DNA of 64,000 nucleotides. Source: Bufo bufo. Its lineage: Eukaryota > Chordata > Amphibia > Anura > Bufonidae. A program made the position numbers and the translations under genes. The notes under the pieces were generated by a model. The model saw only the letters and a list, made by a program, of their open reading frames with translations, did no database searches and had not been told where the DNA came from. The DNA is taken from positions 450,218,722-450,282,721 of the forward strand of contig NC_053392.1 of assembly GCF_905171765.1 (NCBI RefSeq). Direction: 5' to 3'. Positions 21,473 through 32,648 of the stretch are shown here, in pieces; positions within the stretch are counted from its first letter, which is position 1; every line of letters begins with the position of its first letter.

Positions 21473-24400
21473 TTAGTCAAATGCATCCCCCACTGTCAGT
21501 CCCTTCGGAATCCATGCCTCATTTATCTTAATAAAGGTGAGGTAATCTAGACTTTTTTGACCTAGGCGACTTCTCTTCTCAGTGACAATACCTCCTGCTG
21601 CGCTGAAGGTCCTTTCTGACAGGACACTTGCAGCGGGGCAGGCCAGAAGTTCTATCGCAAATTGGGATAGCTCAGGCCAAAGGTCAAGCCTGCACACCCA
21701 GTAGTCAAGGGGTTCATTGCTCCGCAGAGTGTCGATATCTGCAGTTAAGGCGAGGTAGTCTGCTACCTGTCGGTCGAGTCGTTCTCTAAGGGTGGACCGC
21801 GAAGGGCTGTGGCGATGCTTAGGACTATTAGATTCCCGTTGTGCTGTGACATCACCCTTATACGCTGTGTAAAGCATACTTTTTAACTGGTTCTGGAACT
21901 GCTGCATCCTTTCCGACTTCCGGTAATTCGGTAACATTTCAGCCACTTTCTGCTTATACCGGGGGTCTAGTAGCGTGGCCACCCAGTACAGGTCGTTCTC
22001 CTTCAGCCTTTTTATACGAGGGTCCCTCAACAGGCATGACAGCATGAAAGACCCCATTTGCACAAGGTTGGATGCCGAGCTACTCATGTCCCGTTTTTCG
22101 TCCTCACTGATCTCATTGAAGGTCTGTTCTTCCCCCCAGCCATGTGCAACACCACGGGTACCAGATAGATGACAACGAGCACCCTGGGATGCCTGCTGTG
22201 GTTGGTCTTCCTCCTCCTTAAAGCCACATTCCTCCTCTGACTCCTCTTCTTAAGACTCCTCTTCCAGGGTTGTCACAGGTCCAGCAAGCGATGATGATAA
22301 GGCTGTTTCTGGTGGTGATGGTGACCACAACTCTTCCTCTTCCTCTTCACGCTCATCTACGGCCTGATCTAGAACTCTTCGCAGGGCACGCTCCAGGAAG
22401 AAAACAAATGGGATGATGTCGCTGATGGTGCCTTTGGTGCGACTGACTATGTTTGTCACCTCCTTAAAAGGACGCATGAGCCTACAGGCATGGCGCATGA
22501 GCGTCTAGTAACGTGACAAAAAAATATTCAGCTCTGCAGAGGCTGTCCTAGCACCCCGGTCATACAAATACTCGTTGACGGCTTTTTCTTGTTGGAGCAG
22601 GCGGTCAAACATTAGGAGTGTTAAATTCCAACATGTCGGGCTGTCGCAAATCAAGCGCCTCACTGGCATGTTGTTTTGCCGCTGAATATCGGAAAAGTGC
22701 GCCATGGCCGTGTAGGAACGCCTGAAATGGCCACACACCTTCCTGGCCTGCTTGAGGACGTCCTGTAAGCCTGGGTACTTATGCACAAAGCGTTGTACGA
22801 TCAGATTCAACACATGTGCCATGCAAGGCACATGTGTCAACTTGCCCAAATTCAATGCCGCCAACAAATTGCTTCCGTTGTCACACACCATTTTGCCGAT
22901 CTCCAGTTGGTGCGGGGTCAGCTACTGATCCCCCTGTGCATTCAGGGCGGACAGGAGTGCTGGTCCGGTGTGACTCTCTGCTTTCAGGCAAGTCAACCCC
23001 AAGACGGCGTGACACTGTCGTATCCGGGATGTGGAATAGCCCCTGGGGAGCTGGGGGGGTGCAGTTGATGTGGAGCAAGACGCAGTAGCAGAAGAGGACT
23101 CAGCCGAGGAGGTTAGCGAAGAGGATGGAGTAAGAGTAGAGGAGGTGGCAGCAGGCCTGCCTGCAAGTTGTGGCGGTGTCACCAACTCCTCTGCAGAGCC
23201 ACGCATTCCATGCTTGGCAGCCGTCAGCAGGTTTACCCAATGCGCAGTGTATGTGATATACCTGCCCTGACCGTGCTTTGCAGACCCTTGCCCCAACACT
23301 GTGTGCCAGACATGCTATGACTTCCTTTTCCACAATAGAGTACAGGTTGGGGATTGCCTTATGTGAAAAAAAAATTCGGCCGGGTACCTTCCACTGCAGT
23401 GTCCCAATAGCTACAATTTTTTTGAAGGCCTCAGACTCCACCAGCTTGTATGGTAAAAGCTGGTGGACTAAGAGTTCCGACAAGCCAGCTGTCAGACGCC
23501 GTGCAAGGGGGTGACTCAGTGACATTGGCTTCTTACCCTCAAACATTTTCTTTGACTGACACCTGACTGTGGGCAGATTAGCAGGAACTGCTGAAGGTGA
23601 GAGGCGGAGTGGCGGGTGGTTGAGAGGAGGCAAGGAGGACAGCAGTGGTTGACGTGGCTGAAGATGCTGGGCCAGGAGGAGGATGGTGGCTTTGAGTTTC
23701 TGTGCTGCTTGTACTCATCATGTGTTGATCCCATAGGTGTTTGTGATGTGAGATCATGTGCCTTCACAAAGCAGTTGCACCTAGGTGGGTGTTGGACTTC
23801 CCACGACTCAGTTTCTTTTGGCACAGGTTGCAAATGGCATCGCTGTTATCAGAAGCAGACACACAAAAAAAATGCCACACTGCTGAGCTTTGCAATGACG
23901 GCATTCTGGTGGTGGCAACAGCATGCGTTGATTGGCGTGCTGTCTGGCTGACCCCGTGTGCAGATACATGCTGTCTGACTGTGCCACTAGCTCCTTGCGA
24001 TTACCTCCCCCTGCTTCCAACTTGTCTCCTCCTCCTCTCTGTCTCCCCATCTGAACTTTCCCCCTGTTCTTCTTCTCTTCGAGCGGGCACCCACGTGACA
24101 TCCACGGACACATCGTTATCATACACCGCTTCACTTGTATCTGACAAATCAGCAAAGGAAGCATCTGCGGGTACAACATCATCATCATCACACCGTACGT
24201 CCATGTGTGTAATGCTGCCTGACTGAGACATATCCCTGTTATCTACATCCTCTGGCAATAATGGTTGTGCATCACTCATTTCTTCCAACTGATGTGTAAA
24301 TAACTCCTCTGACAGATCAAGTGAAGCCGCTGTGGTGTTGGTGGTGGCGGCGGGCGGCGAGTGGTAACTTGAGAGGTGCCCGAAGCTGAGCTGGAGGAGG

Positions 24401-24593
24401 ATGGTGCGTCAAGGTTCCGAGCGGAAGCTGTAGAAGATTGGGTGTCCTGTGTAAGCCAGTCAACTATGTCCTCAGAACTTTTTGAGTTCAGTGTACGTGG
24501 CCTCTGAACACTGGGCATTATTCTAGGGCCAAAGGAAATCACCGCACCACGACTACGTCGGTCCCTGCGGGGTGGCCTGCCTCTGCCTGTCAT
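21473..24593 (-). pseudogene. hAT transposase with BED zinc finger, multiple lesions
   Basis: The likely start is the ATG at 24593 (MTGRGRPPRRDRRSRG). Order on the minus strand: basic then acidic N-terminal region (to about 24001); BED finger near 23870-23705 with CNLC and HMISHH, interrupted by TGA before RHM; then HPLARRLTAGLSELLVHQLLPYKLVESEAFKK (about 23530-23440); an RNase-H-like core with MVCDNGSNLLAAL and LTHVPCMAHVLNLIVQRF (about 22890-22790); and the C-terminal hAT dimerisation block LLACPAASVLSERTFSAAGG (about 21650-21590), with a stop at 21473. At least one frameshift (near 23280) and stops near 22503 and 22250 are visible. It would have bound the hAT termini and moved the element. 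Roughly 800 residues if restored, which fits the family. Confidence 0.88.
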
Positions 24594-24599
24594 TTTTTT

Positions 24600-24870
24600 T
24601 TAGATTAGTGGTACTATGCGTGCAAGGTACTGTGCCACCCGATATTAGTGGTGGGCAGTGGGCACAGTACAGTATGTGGGCCTGACACTCACTGGCAGGC
24701 AACTGCAATTATATTACAGAGAAAAAATTTAATTACTTTTTTATCTGCAAGGTACTGTGCCACCCGATATGAGTGGTGGGCACTGGCAGTGGGCACAGTC
24801 TGTGGGCCTGTGGCTTCTCACACACGGGCAGGCAACTGCAATATATATATTTTTGGGCTGCTGTCAGGAC
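24600..24870 (-). repeat. Leader repeats of the hAT
   Basis: Two or three imperfect copies of TACTGTGCCACCCGATAT with AGTGGTGGGCA and GGGCACAGT recur about 125 bp apart in the leader. The same words occur in the 181-bp units of the 3' region, so both ends of the element hold related noncoding repeats. Confidence 0.6.
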
Positions 24871-25236
24871 GCTGTCCTTACAGCAGATGAGTCTTTGAGG
24901 ACTGAAGTGGACACAGAACACTGGCCTAGCTAACGATTTCACTATTAATTCAGCAGCAGCAGCACTCTCCCTGCTCTAACTAACACTGCAGCTTCAGAAT
25001 GAATCTAAGATGGATGCTGTCCCTGCTTTTTGATAGGAGGTGGGAGGGTCTGGGAGGGCGGGTATGCTGATTGGCTGGAATGTGTCTGCTGACTGTGAGG
25101 TACAGGGTCAAAGTTTGCTCAATGATGATGTATAGGGGGCGGACCGAACATCGCATATGTTCGCCCGCCGCGGCGAACGCAAACAAGCTATGTTCGCCGG
25201 GAACTGTTTGCCGATGAATAGTTCGGGACATCTCTA

Positions 25237-26290
25237 CACTCTATTTGGTTATACAGTTGAACCTCTATCTCCTCTGTGATGTTAGGGGGTCTATAGATTA
25301 CACCAGTATTATTTTTTCAGTGTTTATATCCCTTTATAATTCTACCCATAAGGTTTCAACATCCTCTCCCACAATTGCCTTTTTCACAATCGTGTTCACT
25401 AAATAATATTGTACGTTGTAGGTGACTACCTGGCAGATAACGTTTCACTATAACAATTGTGGTCACCAAAATATAACTTTTATTAAATTATCTAAAAAGA
25501 ACGTGTGGAAATTTTCTAATACATGTACAAACGAGACATATAAACTGTCCTGGGTGGCACCCACTTCAGGTACAGGTGTGATACCGGCCAAACCAAGGAC
25601 TGTGTATATAGCCAGGGGGGCAGACCAGTGTCCAAATATAGGGGGGGTGGACTTATTATAGTGTACACTCCTCCATCAACCCCAAATAGTAATTAGTCAT
25701 CCAACCACATGTGTTGGTCTGCACTCCCTCTTAGGGCTGTAAAAGTCGGCTACCTGTGTCTCATATCAAATTGAGGCTCTCCACTCTATAGTTAAGGGTG
25801 AGCAGCCTAGCCCGCTCGACACGTTTCTATTGTGACTTTTAATACTGCCACCAATTAATCAGGAGCATTGTAGACACACACAAACACAAACAAATGTGCT
25901 GACATGCTCTGGTGCAGCACTTAGCCTGCGGCACTGGGATGGCTGTAGCGCAGCCGCCCAGTCCTGCCTCTTAAAAAGAGAACGCCATGCCCCCTAGGCC
26001 GGACAACATTGCGCGGGAGCCAATAGATCCGGGGCATCACTGAGCACAAAGGCGCCCCTGTCCCGCCTCTATACAGTATTCTCGGAGGCATAGGAGGTAG
26101 GAAATGATAATGATAGGCGGTTGTACTTCATACCAGGTATGGCAATGCTCAATAAATATACTAGCAAGGGACCCTATTAGAAAAAAATAAAACCAGCACA
26201 AACGCTGTAGCTGGTATGTGTGAATAATTCTGAAATGCGTGAACACTTGGATACAGATCAAGGTGTGCATAATATCTGTAGTGTACGGGG
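25237..26290. other. Noncoding sequence, probably Penelope-related
   Basis: No reading frame of note. The minus strand contains a hammerhead-like motif (separate entry). The A/T- and T-rich texture and position to the left of the Penelope-like coding remnant suggest it could be the 3' noncoding part of that element, but the join is not demonstrated because an LTR-like segment lies between. Confidence 0.35.
25810..25870 (-). ncRNA. Degenerate hammerhead-ribozyme-like motif
   Basis: On the minus strand the order is GCTC, then CTGATTA (25862-25856), a possible stem II (ATTG with CAAT), GAAAC (25827-25823), GTGTC, then GAGC. GCTC and GAGC can pair as stem I, and GAAAC-GU-GUC matches the short stem III of minimal type I hammerheads reported in Penelope-like elements. 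The core should read CTGANGA; here the G is T, so cleavage is unlikely. It may be a decayed copy of the motif seen at 30732-30799. Confidence 0.4.
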
Positions 26291-26291
26291 A

Positions 26292-27080
26292 CTGTAATGC
26301 CCGTCACTACAAAAGGGTCACTTGTGTGCTGTCGTCCCCCTTATTTATGGGGAAGTTGGTATATATCATCTTTATAAAATGTCATGTAATGTAATGCTAT
26401 GTATTTCCCTGTTACTGTGAAACTTGCATGTACAGGCCTGCTAGGGGTGTCATTCCAGCTCTTAGTCACTAGAGGGAGCTAGGGAGCCCTAGTTTATATA
26501 AGGCCCAGTCAGGGAAAGGAAAGTCAGTCTAGAGTCTAAAGTGGGAGTCTGAAGTTGGAGCTTAGACTATGTCAGAGACAAGTCCAGGCCTGAAGCCTGC
26601 GGACAACAGAGGAGGTACTTGATAAAGATAAAACCAAGGATATACGCCAGAGCTAGGGCATTGGGCCTTGGAGAAGAGTTTATATGTTCCAGGATCAGTC
26701 AGGAATAGAGTGCAAGCTGCCTGTACTACAAGTCCTGTGTTTAACACTCTGAAGTCACCTTGCTATACATATATTGCCTGCATCAACTGTATTGAAAATC
26801 AACTGTCTGCAAAGGAACTGCGTTTCCGTTAATGTCCCTATATGATGACTACTAAAGTTTGAGTTCTGCTTTAACATCACGTGGTTCCTCAGTTATTCCT
26901 GCTATCAGCAAACGGCGTGCCACCGTTTAATTGGCACTGGCGTCACGAACATTTCTCATCATCACCTGCCCTTGCAGAGAGTCAGCCGTCTCAGGTTAGT
27001 GTCATGATTGCACTACAACACCCAGGAACATTTCTAAACCTAACTTGAGTACGCTGCATATCCATATGGTACCCGTAACA
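26292..27080 (+). repeat. LTR-like segment (candidate solo LTR)
   Basis: The stretch begins TGTAATGCCC and could end at CCCGTAACA. In the middle GTTTATATAAGGCC looks like a TATA box followed by a purine-rich start region, and TGGCGTCACGAAC lies near the 3' part. There is no coding frame and no second copy in the window. I could not find a flanking short duplication, so this is a suggestion only. Confidence 0.3.
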
Positions 27081-27300
27081 GCCACATGGGTAATATGCAT
27101 AACAACAATTATGCACAAAAATTCACCAGTTCCGGGAAACAAATATGCATCATGGCTATACACCTATAAGCCACAGTTTGTCATCAAAATTAAAGGTGAT
27201 GCTAGCATATTAGTACTTCAACCAGAATAATGTCACTGAATGAAATTAGTATATGAAATAAAATCATTCAGTCCACGTCGTTTCACCGTCTGTAGCGTGA
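27081..27300. other. A/T-rich spacer, no gene seen
   Basis: About 220 bp between the LTR-like segment and the Penelope-like remnant; no repeat boundary is clear. Confidence 0.4.
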
Positions 27301-27304
27301 AAGT

Positions 27305-28566
27305 CTATTGAGCCTCTTTGCGAAGGAGGAGATTATCCACATCTCCATCTCGCGCGGATGTTCTGACATGCTCGATTCCTTGAAACCTGATGCAATCAGT
27401 TGTATCAGGATGTTGTCTCAGGATGTGGTGAGCAATTGCTGAATCAGCTTTGTTGGAGATATCCCGTAGATGTTCACCGATGCGGCATCTAAATTCTCGT
27501 TTTTTCCCACATATTGCAATTTGCAGATACATGTTGCTACATATATCACTCCAGATGTTCTACAATTAATGAAGGATCAGATCTCATATCTCCTGCTCGT
27601 GGTCGTGCTCACCACCTCTTTCCCATTCTTTATGACTTTGCACGCCACACATCCACTGCAATTGAAGGTGCCCGATGGTCTATTGGGCAACCACGTTTCC
27701 AACGCTGGAGTGGCGAAAGAACTGTGCACCAATCTATCCCTCAAATTGCCACCTCTAACGAAATGTTATGAGAGGGTAGTCTCCCACTAAATGCCCCACT
27801 ATCGGATCAGACTGCAGGAGGCCCCAGTTATCATTTAGAACCTTCCGTATTTCCCTATGCGCTATATCGAATGTACCAATGATTCTAGCTTTAGAACGAT
27901 GGCCATTTTTGGATGCAGAAAACTCTCTCTGTTGCATCCAGCTGCATGATGATATGCTGTTTTCAATGGTTCTGCTAAGTAGCCCCTCCGACTAAATCTA
28001 GTCCTTAGATCATTTGCCGCAGTCCTAAAATCGGCCCACTCTGAGCAATTATGCCTTGCCCGCAGATATTGTCCTTTCAGGATGCCATGCTTCAGCGGGA
28101 GTGGGTGACTACTCTCCCATTTAAGTAGTGTGTTTGTGGCTGTCGGTTTTTTTAACATATTGGTAGTGATTGTCCTATCCGGACCAATCTCGATGCACAA
28201 ATCAAGGAATGTCAGTTTAGTGTCATTAATCTACTGGTGAAGTATAATCCTAGATCATTCTGGTTGAGGATGAAAAACAAACTCTTTGAAAGCTGAGGCG
28301 GTATTATCCCAGAGAATAAACACGTCATCGATGTGCTCATTCACATTGTGGCTGAGGTCCCAGAGCACAATGGAAGTCAATGGGAGAACCCGAGCATTAA
28401 ACCAGGCACCCCCTGTCGTGAAGAGGGTGTCTGGTTCACATGAAAAGGTCAGAAATTGATGGAAACACCACTGAAATTGTTCGGGAACAACAAGGGGAGG
28501 ATGTCTGGATGCATCTTGGACTCCTAGGTCACTGCTGGGAATGATGTTGTGCGAGTAGTATGCCAA
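27305..28566 (-). pseudogene. Penelope-like element: reverse transcriptase and GIY-YIG end
   Basis: Read right to left. The frame from 28566 has FLTFS, then HIDDVFILWDNTASAFKEFV, matching the YIDD catalytic region of Penelope-like reverse transcriptases with Tyr changed to His. The next frame gives LTFLDLCIEIG, MLKKPTATNTLLKWESSHP, GILKGQYLRARHNC and FSRRGYLAEPLKTAY, the thumb region of these enzymes. The end has KLQYVGK followed after a frameshift by KREFRCRIGEHLRDI, a GIY-YIG endonuclease start, and closes at GDVDNLLLRKEAQ. At least four frameshifts or stops are present and the N-terminal RT fingers are missing. The GIY-YIG arrangement suggests a Neptune-type element. Confidence 0.82.
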
Positions 28567-28599
28567 TTTTACAGACGTACAATAATATGCAAAAAACTG

Positions 28600-30087
28600 A
28601 AGATAAAATTGATTTTAGAGGAAAATTTGTTAGGAAAAAATATTTCCTGTATATTTACTTGTATATAAAATGCAAGTGCTGCCAAAAATTACAAGGAAGA
28701 GGCACTCCGATACAACCTGTATATCACATAAAGGAGGGCCTTATTCACATTGTGTTACAATTGTTCAGGTAGTGGGACTCCTACACTCATAAAGCCTATG
28801 CACTATGTGAAAGGGCTGCCAAAAATTACAAGGAACCGACACTCCAATACACCCTTTATTACACATAAAGGAGGGCATCATACACACCCTTGAAAAATTA
28901 GGATTTCTGGCCTGCTGGTAACCCTCAAAAACATTAGGAGCAAGGGCCTGCTGGTGACCCTCTAAAACATTAGGGGCGAGGGCCTGCTGCTGATCTGACC
29001 ATCTAAAACATTAGAGGTTAGGGTCTGCTGCTAAGCTAACCATGTAAAACATTAGGTATGAGAGCCTGCTGCTGAGCTGACTGTAACAGCATACAAGGGA
29101 ATGCTCCAAACTCCGGACGGAATCTCACGAATAGCTGCTAGCAGACAAATAGGAAACGCACCCAATCGGCTTACACTCCTAGCAATCAGTCTCTAAAGGC
29201 ATGCAGTGAATCCCCCCCAAGAACGAGACAAGGCTCTGTGTTGAGGGTCAAGCAGTGGTCAGCCAGAGCTGTGTGTTTATTGTTCTTATATAACATTGTT
29301 ACACATTAGTACCACCCACAGGGTTTTGTAAAACAACCAGTAAACACGTACAATACACTCAGACACTCCCACACAAAATCCTCCCCTCTGCCTGTGATAC
29401 AATTACCTTACACAATGGGTTAATGTAATTATCACAGGCAGGAGAATACACAGTGCTACACAATGTCTTCTGTCCTGGAGACAACCGAGGAGTAATTCAA
29501 TTATCTCTCAGGACAAAGGGAAATCGCCAATACACACGTGGGGAAAATAGGACAGAAATCAAAATTCAAATATACAATGTCCACACCATTACAGTAAACA
29601 TAGACATCTAACATATCCCCAGATGGCTTGGATCTGAGCGCTCAATATATCCAAACAGCGCTCAGATGCCACAAACACAGTCAAATCGCCATGGGGTTTA
29701 AGTTTAGCATGGGCTGATGAGAGGGCCCATAATCCTGGGGCAAGAGGCTGGCAACCACCAGGCTTCTCCAGCACCCAGTGGCGAGGTTGGTTTCGCCACA
29801 CTGACCATCTAAAAAATTATGGTGGAGGGCCTGCTGCTGAGCTGACCATCGAAAAAATTATGGTTGAGGGCCTGCTGCTGAGCTGACAATCGAAAAAATT
29901 ATGGTTGAGTGCCTGCTGCTGACCTGACCCTCTAAAACATTAGAAGCGAGGGCAGCCTAATAAGTATGTTGATATGATGGAGGAGGAGGAAGAGGACGAG
30001 AAAAGGAATATTGAACCATATACCCTTTTTTGTGGTGGAAGGGGTGCATGGAAATACAGTGTATTCAATACACCATAAAAGCCACAT
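28600..30087 (-). repeat. Tandem-repeat-rich 3' region of a hAT, carrying a solo LTR
   Basis: Two repeat types lie here. Around 28680-28895 a ~130-bp unit occurs twice (CTGCCAAAAATTACAAGGAA, CACATAAAGGAGGGC). From about 28910 to 29950 a ~50-bp unit recurs (GGGCCTGCTGCTGAGCTGAC, ATCTAAAACATTAG), interrupted by the LTR at 29082-29800. Sequence on the far side of the TTAA-flanked insertion (31998 onward) continues into hAT coding, so this stretch is best read as 3' noncoding DNA of the hAT at 32-37.6 kb. That join is an inference. Confidence 0.6.
29082..29800 (-). mobile_element. Solo LTR with 5-bp duplication
   Basis: CTGAC at 29077-29081 and 29801-29805 flanks 719 bp that begin TGTAACAG and end GCCACA, so both orientations have TG...CA ends. 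On the minus strand it starts TGTGGCGAAACCAACCTCG, has a TATATAAG-type box followed by AATAAAC near 29285-29270, and ends CTGTTACA, the order expected of an LTR. There is no internal region. A 5-bp duplication fits Ty3/Gypsy or some ERV families; I cannot choose. It interrupts a 50-bp tandem array. Confidence 0.85.
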
Positions 30088-30515
30088 TTAAAGGGAACCT
30101 GTCAAACTTTATGCTGACCTCACTGAGGGCAGCATAAATTAGTGACAGAAATGCTGATTTCAGCGGTGTGTCACTCATAAGCTAAAAGTAAGTGGTTGCC
30201 GAGAATCATAATCATAATCATTGCAGCACAGGCCTTGAAAAGAATCAAATCTACATGAGAAAGGGTCATGGTTATTCATAAACTCCTGCACTCTCACCCA
30301 TCTGCTCAGGGGCGTAGCTAAAGGCTCATGGGCTCTGGTGCAAGAGTTCAACTTGGGCTCCTCTTTCCTCAGTGCTTTGTAACTAGGGGCAGGGGAGCAC
30401 ATAGCCTTCCTGCTGCCTGAGGCAAAAATTGAAATGCCCCTCCCCCCATGCCAAATTCTTGACCTAACTCTTTCACTCCAGACAGAGGTGTAACCTGCAT
30501 GCACTTTCTATAATA

Positions 30516-31589
30516 GCTCACAATATATCCACATGATATCTATATGATATAAAGAGACAGAATAAGTCAAAATAATCGTATTTGAACATTAATTACTTTG
30601 CAATCAGATTGTTCTTTGGATCACAATCCGGGCCAGGATTCTGTTGCAGCTATTGGTATGATCCAGGTCAAGATTTGGCTATAACTGGATCCAATTAGGA
30701 AAAAAGGTATAAAAAAGGTGTTGCGATATGTGCCAGGTTACCACTGAGGAAGAAGTCAGTCACCTATAGGACTTTGAAACGCGTCTGGAAGGAATCTGGA
30801 CTTTGCAACACCATTGTCTCTGCGTACGCTGAAGATCGCTTACTTATCTGCCGCCTGCCGATTAGGAAACTGATCCGCCCCCTCGTAAACAACTGCTCCA
30901 AAGAACACTTGGAGTCTGGCGAATCTACTCTCACGTGACTGGAGCAAGCCAGGATTGAAGTACAAGGGACGCTGAAGCAGCGGAGTTCAGAGGAGCAAGC
31001 AGCACCCTGACTTGGAGGTAAGGGAATAATATAGCTCCAAGCAGGTAGGACGCCACCTAGGGCTTAATTCCCCCACTGTTAAGCATCTGTGAACTATACC
31101 TTACACAGAGATGATAATGGCAACGTGACCTTTTGAAACATATGGTGCGGCTATATCCTATACTTACCATTCAAATTGACTACCTGAACTTAATCCTATG
31201 TGAAGCTGATTGATCTATGGAGATGCAATAGTATGCAATATTTGCAACCCGGTATACCTGAGTTAATCATGGTGGCTACTATTTAGTCCTATTTTAAACT
31301 ATATATTCCAAATTACGTACTTTTAGTGGTGTTATTATAATATATTATATTATTTTATCTTATTGTATGTTTTTATGGATGAAATTTATGGTTTTTATTA
31401 CTTACTGTTATGATATATGAATTAATAATAAATCAATAATTGTTGAAGCCGACTCTTCAGATATATGAGTGCCACATCACAAGCTGCTATTATCTAATCA
31501 TTTTCTGGTGTTTGGAGCTAACTCCTTTAAGATATTGAGCACCTTCCCATCCTACCTGTAGGTAGAGCCACCTCATTTAATTACTTTTT
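30516..31589 (+). mobile_element. Noncoding insertion with 14-bp duplication and hammerhead motif
   Basis: CACTTTCTATAATA occurs at 30502-30515 and again at 31590-31603, bracketing 1,074 bp with no reading frame of note. A long duplication of this length points to retrotransposition by an endonuclease-bearing element. The segment contains a near-canonical hammerhead motif at 30732-30799. Such noncoding hammerhead-bearing retroelements are known in animals as retrozymes and are thought to be moved by Penelope-like enzymes; this one could be a member or a truncated Penelope long terminal region. The right end is T-rich, with no long A-tail. Confidence 0.6.
30732..30799 (+). ncRNA. Hammerhead ribozyme motif, minimal type I
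   Basis: Core bases are in place: CTGAGGA at 30744-30750, GAAA at 30776-30779, and GTC at 30783-30785, so cleavage would follow 30785. Stem I: ACC-side bases 30741-30743 pair with TGG 30786-30788, and CCAG 30733-30736 pairs with CTGG 30796-30799 around an internal loop. Stem II: AAGTC 30753-30757 pairs with GACTT 30770-30774. Stem III is the self-complementary ACGCGT (30779-30784), too short to close alone but able to pair between two copies, as proposed for Penelope-associated hammerheads that act as dimers. Activity is predicted, not shown. Confidence 0.6.
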
Positions 31590-32648
31590 CACTTTCTATA
31601 ATACTAGTGTCTTCTTATGTGGCCCCACAAGGGTCTTTGGGTCCCCTCAGGCTGCTGGGCCCAGTAGCGACTGCTAGCTCTGCACCCCCTATAGCTACAC
31701 CCCTGCATCTGCTGATGATTGGCAGTTCTCTCCTAGAGAGAAAGGGAGAAAACTAGTTAGAAGACTGTCAATCATCAGCAGATAGGAAGAGAGAACAGGA
31801 ATTTATAAATAGCCATGACTCTTATCAGGTGGCCATGACTCTTTTCCAGGCCCAGTCTGCAATGATTGTGATTTTGGTTCTCGGCAACCACTTAGTTTTA
31901 ACTTATAAATGACAGATTGCTGAAATCAACTCACCTGTCTCTACTTTATGCTTCCATTAGAATGGGCAGCATAAAGTTGATGACAGGTTCCCATTAAAGT
32001 GCCTTTATGTTCAGCCGCTTTCTTCTGGTGGAGTAGAGAAGTCAGGGGCAATCCAGGCCTTGTTCATTTTAATAAGAGTCAACCTGTCAGCATTTTTAGT
32101 TGACAGTCGGGTGCTCTTATCAGTTATTATGCCCCCAGCAGGACTAAATACCCGCTCTGACAAAACGCTGGCAGCAGGGCAGGCCAGCACCTCCAAAGCG
32201 TAGAGCGCCAGTTAGTGCCACGTGTCCAGCTTGGACACCCAATAGTAAGGCACAGATGTATCATTGAGGACGCTGATACAGTCTGCTACGTACTCCTTCA
32301 CCATCTTCCAAAACTTTTCTCTCCTTGTGACACTAGGCCGCGCATCAGGGTGAGGTTGCTGACGGGGTGTCATGAAACTGTCCCAGGCCTTGGAGAGTGT
32401 TGTCTTGCCTCTGTTGGAACTGCTATGTGTTCCCCTCAGCTCCCCACCTTGGTTGCCCAAGGAACTACGTATTCTGTTGCCAGCGTTGTCAGCTGGAAAT
32501 TTTTGGAGCAATGCTTCCACAAGGAAATTCTGGTATTGCACCATTTTGCTAGTCCTCTCCACCACAGGAATGAGAGATGAGAATTTCTCTTTGTAGAGGG
32601 GGTCGAGAAGGGTGAACAACCAGTTATCGGTGTTGGCCAAAATACATA

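Larger units (their letters stand above)
19524..25236 (-). mobile_element. BED-finger hAT transposon, complete but decayed
   Basis: The termini are inverted: TAGAGATGTCGCAAAC at the left and GTTCGGGACATCTCTA at the right. Inside, a minus-strand transposase pseudogene (21473-24593) has a repeat-bearing leader on its right and a long 3' region on its left. I cannot see a clean 8-bp duplication: the flanks read CCCATAGA and CACTCTAT. Terminal regions rich in GCGAACG-type words resemble known amphibian hAT ends. The 3' region contains 181-bp tandem units and a second copy of part of the coding region. Confidence 0.82.
30307..31705. mobile_element. hAT-type non-autonomous element (CAGGGGCGTAG ends)
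   Basis: CATCTGCT at 30299-30306 and 31706-31713 is an 8-bp duplication typical of hAT. The termini CAGGGGCGTAGCTA and TAGCTACACCCCTG are inverted. It resembles the element at 48523-48954 (CAGAGGCGTA ends). A 1,074-bp insertion with its own duplication sits inside it. Confidence 0.85.
30092..31993. mobile_element. TTAA-flanked MITE, enlarged by nested insertions
   Basis: TTAA at 30088-30091 and 31994-31997 flanks ends AGGGAACCTGTC and GACAGGTTCCCA, inverted apart from the outermost base. Inner arms also correspond (TTATGCTG with CAGCATAAAG; GTGGTTGCCGAGAA with TTCTCGGCAACCAC). TTAA targeting is typical of piggyBac-type transposases. The original element would be about 490 bp; a hAT-type insertion (30307-31705) accounts for the rest. 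Confidence 0.8.

Noticed and set aside
19516..25244. 8-bp duplication around the hAT at 19524-25236
   Set aside because: The flanks CCCATAGA and CACTCTAT do not match, so no duplication is claimed.
26292..27080. Solo LTR with target duplication
   Set aside because: TATA-like and end-like words exist but no duplication could be paired; reported only as a low-confidence candidate.
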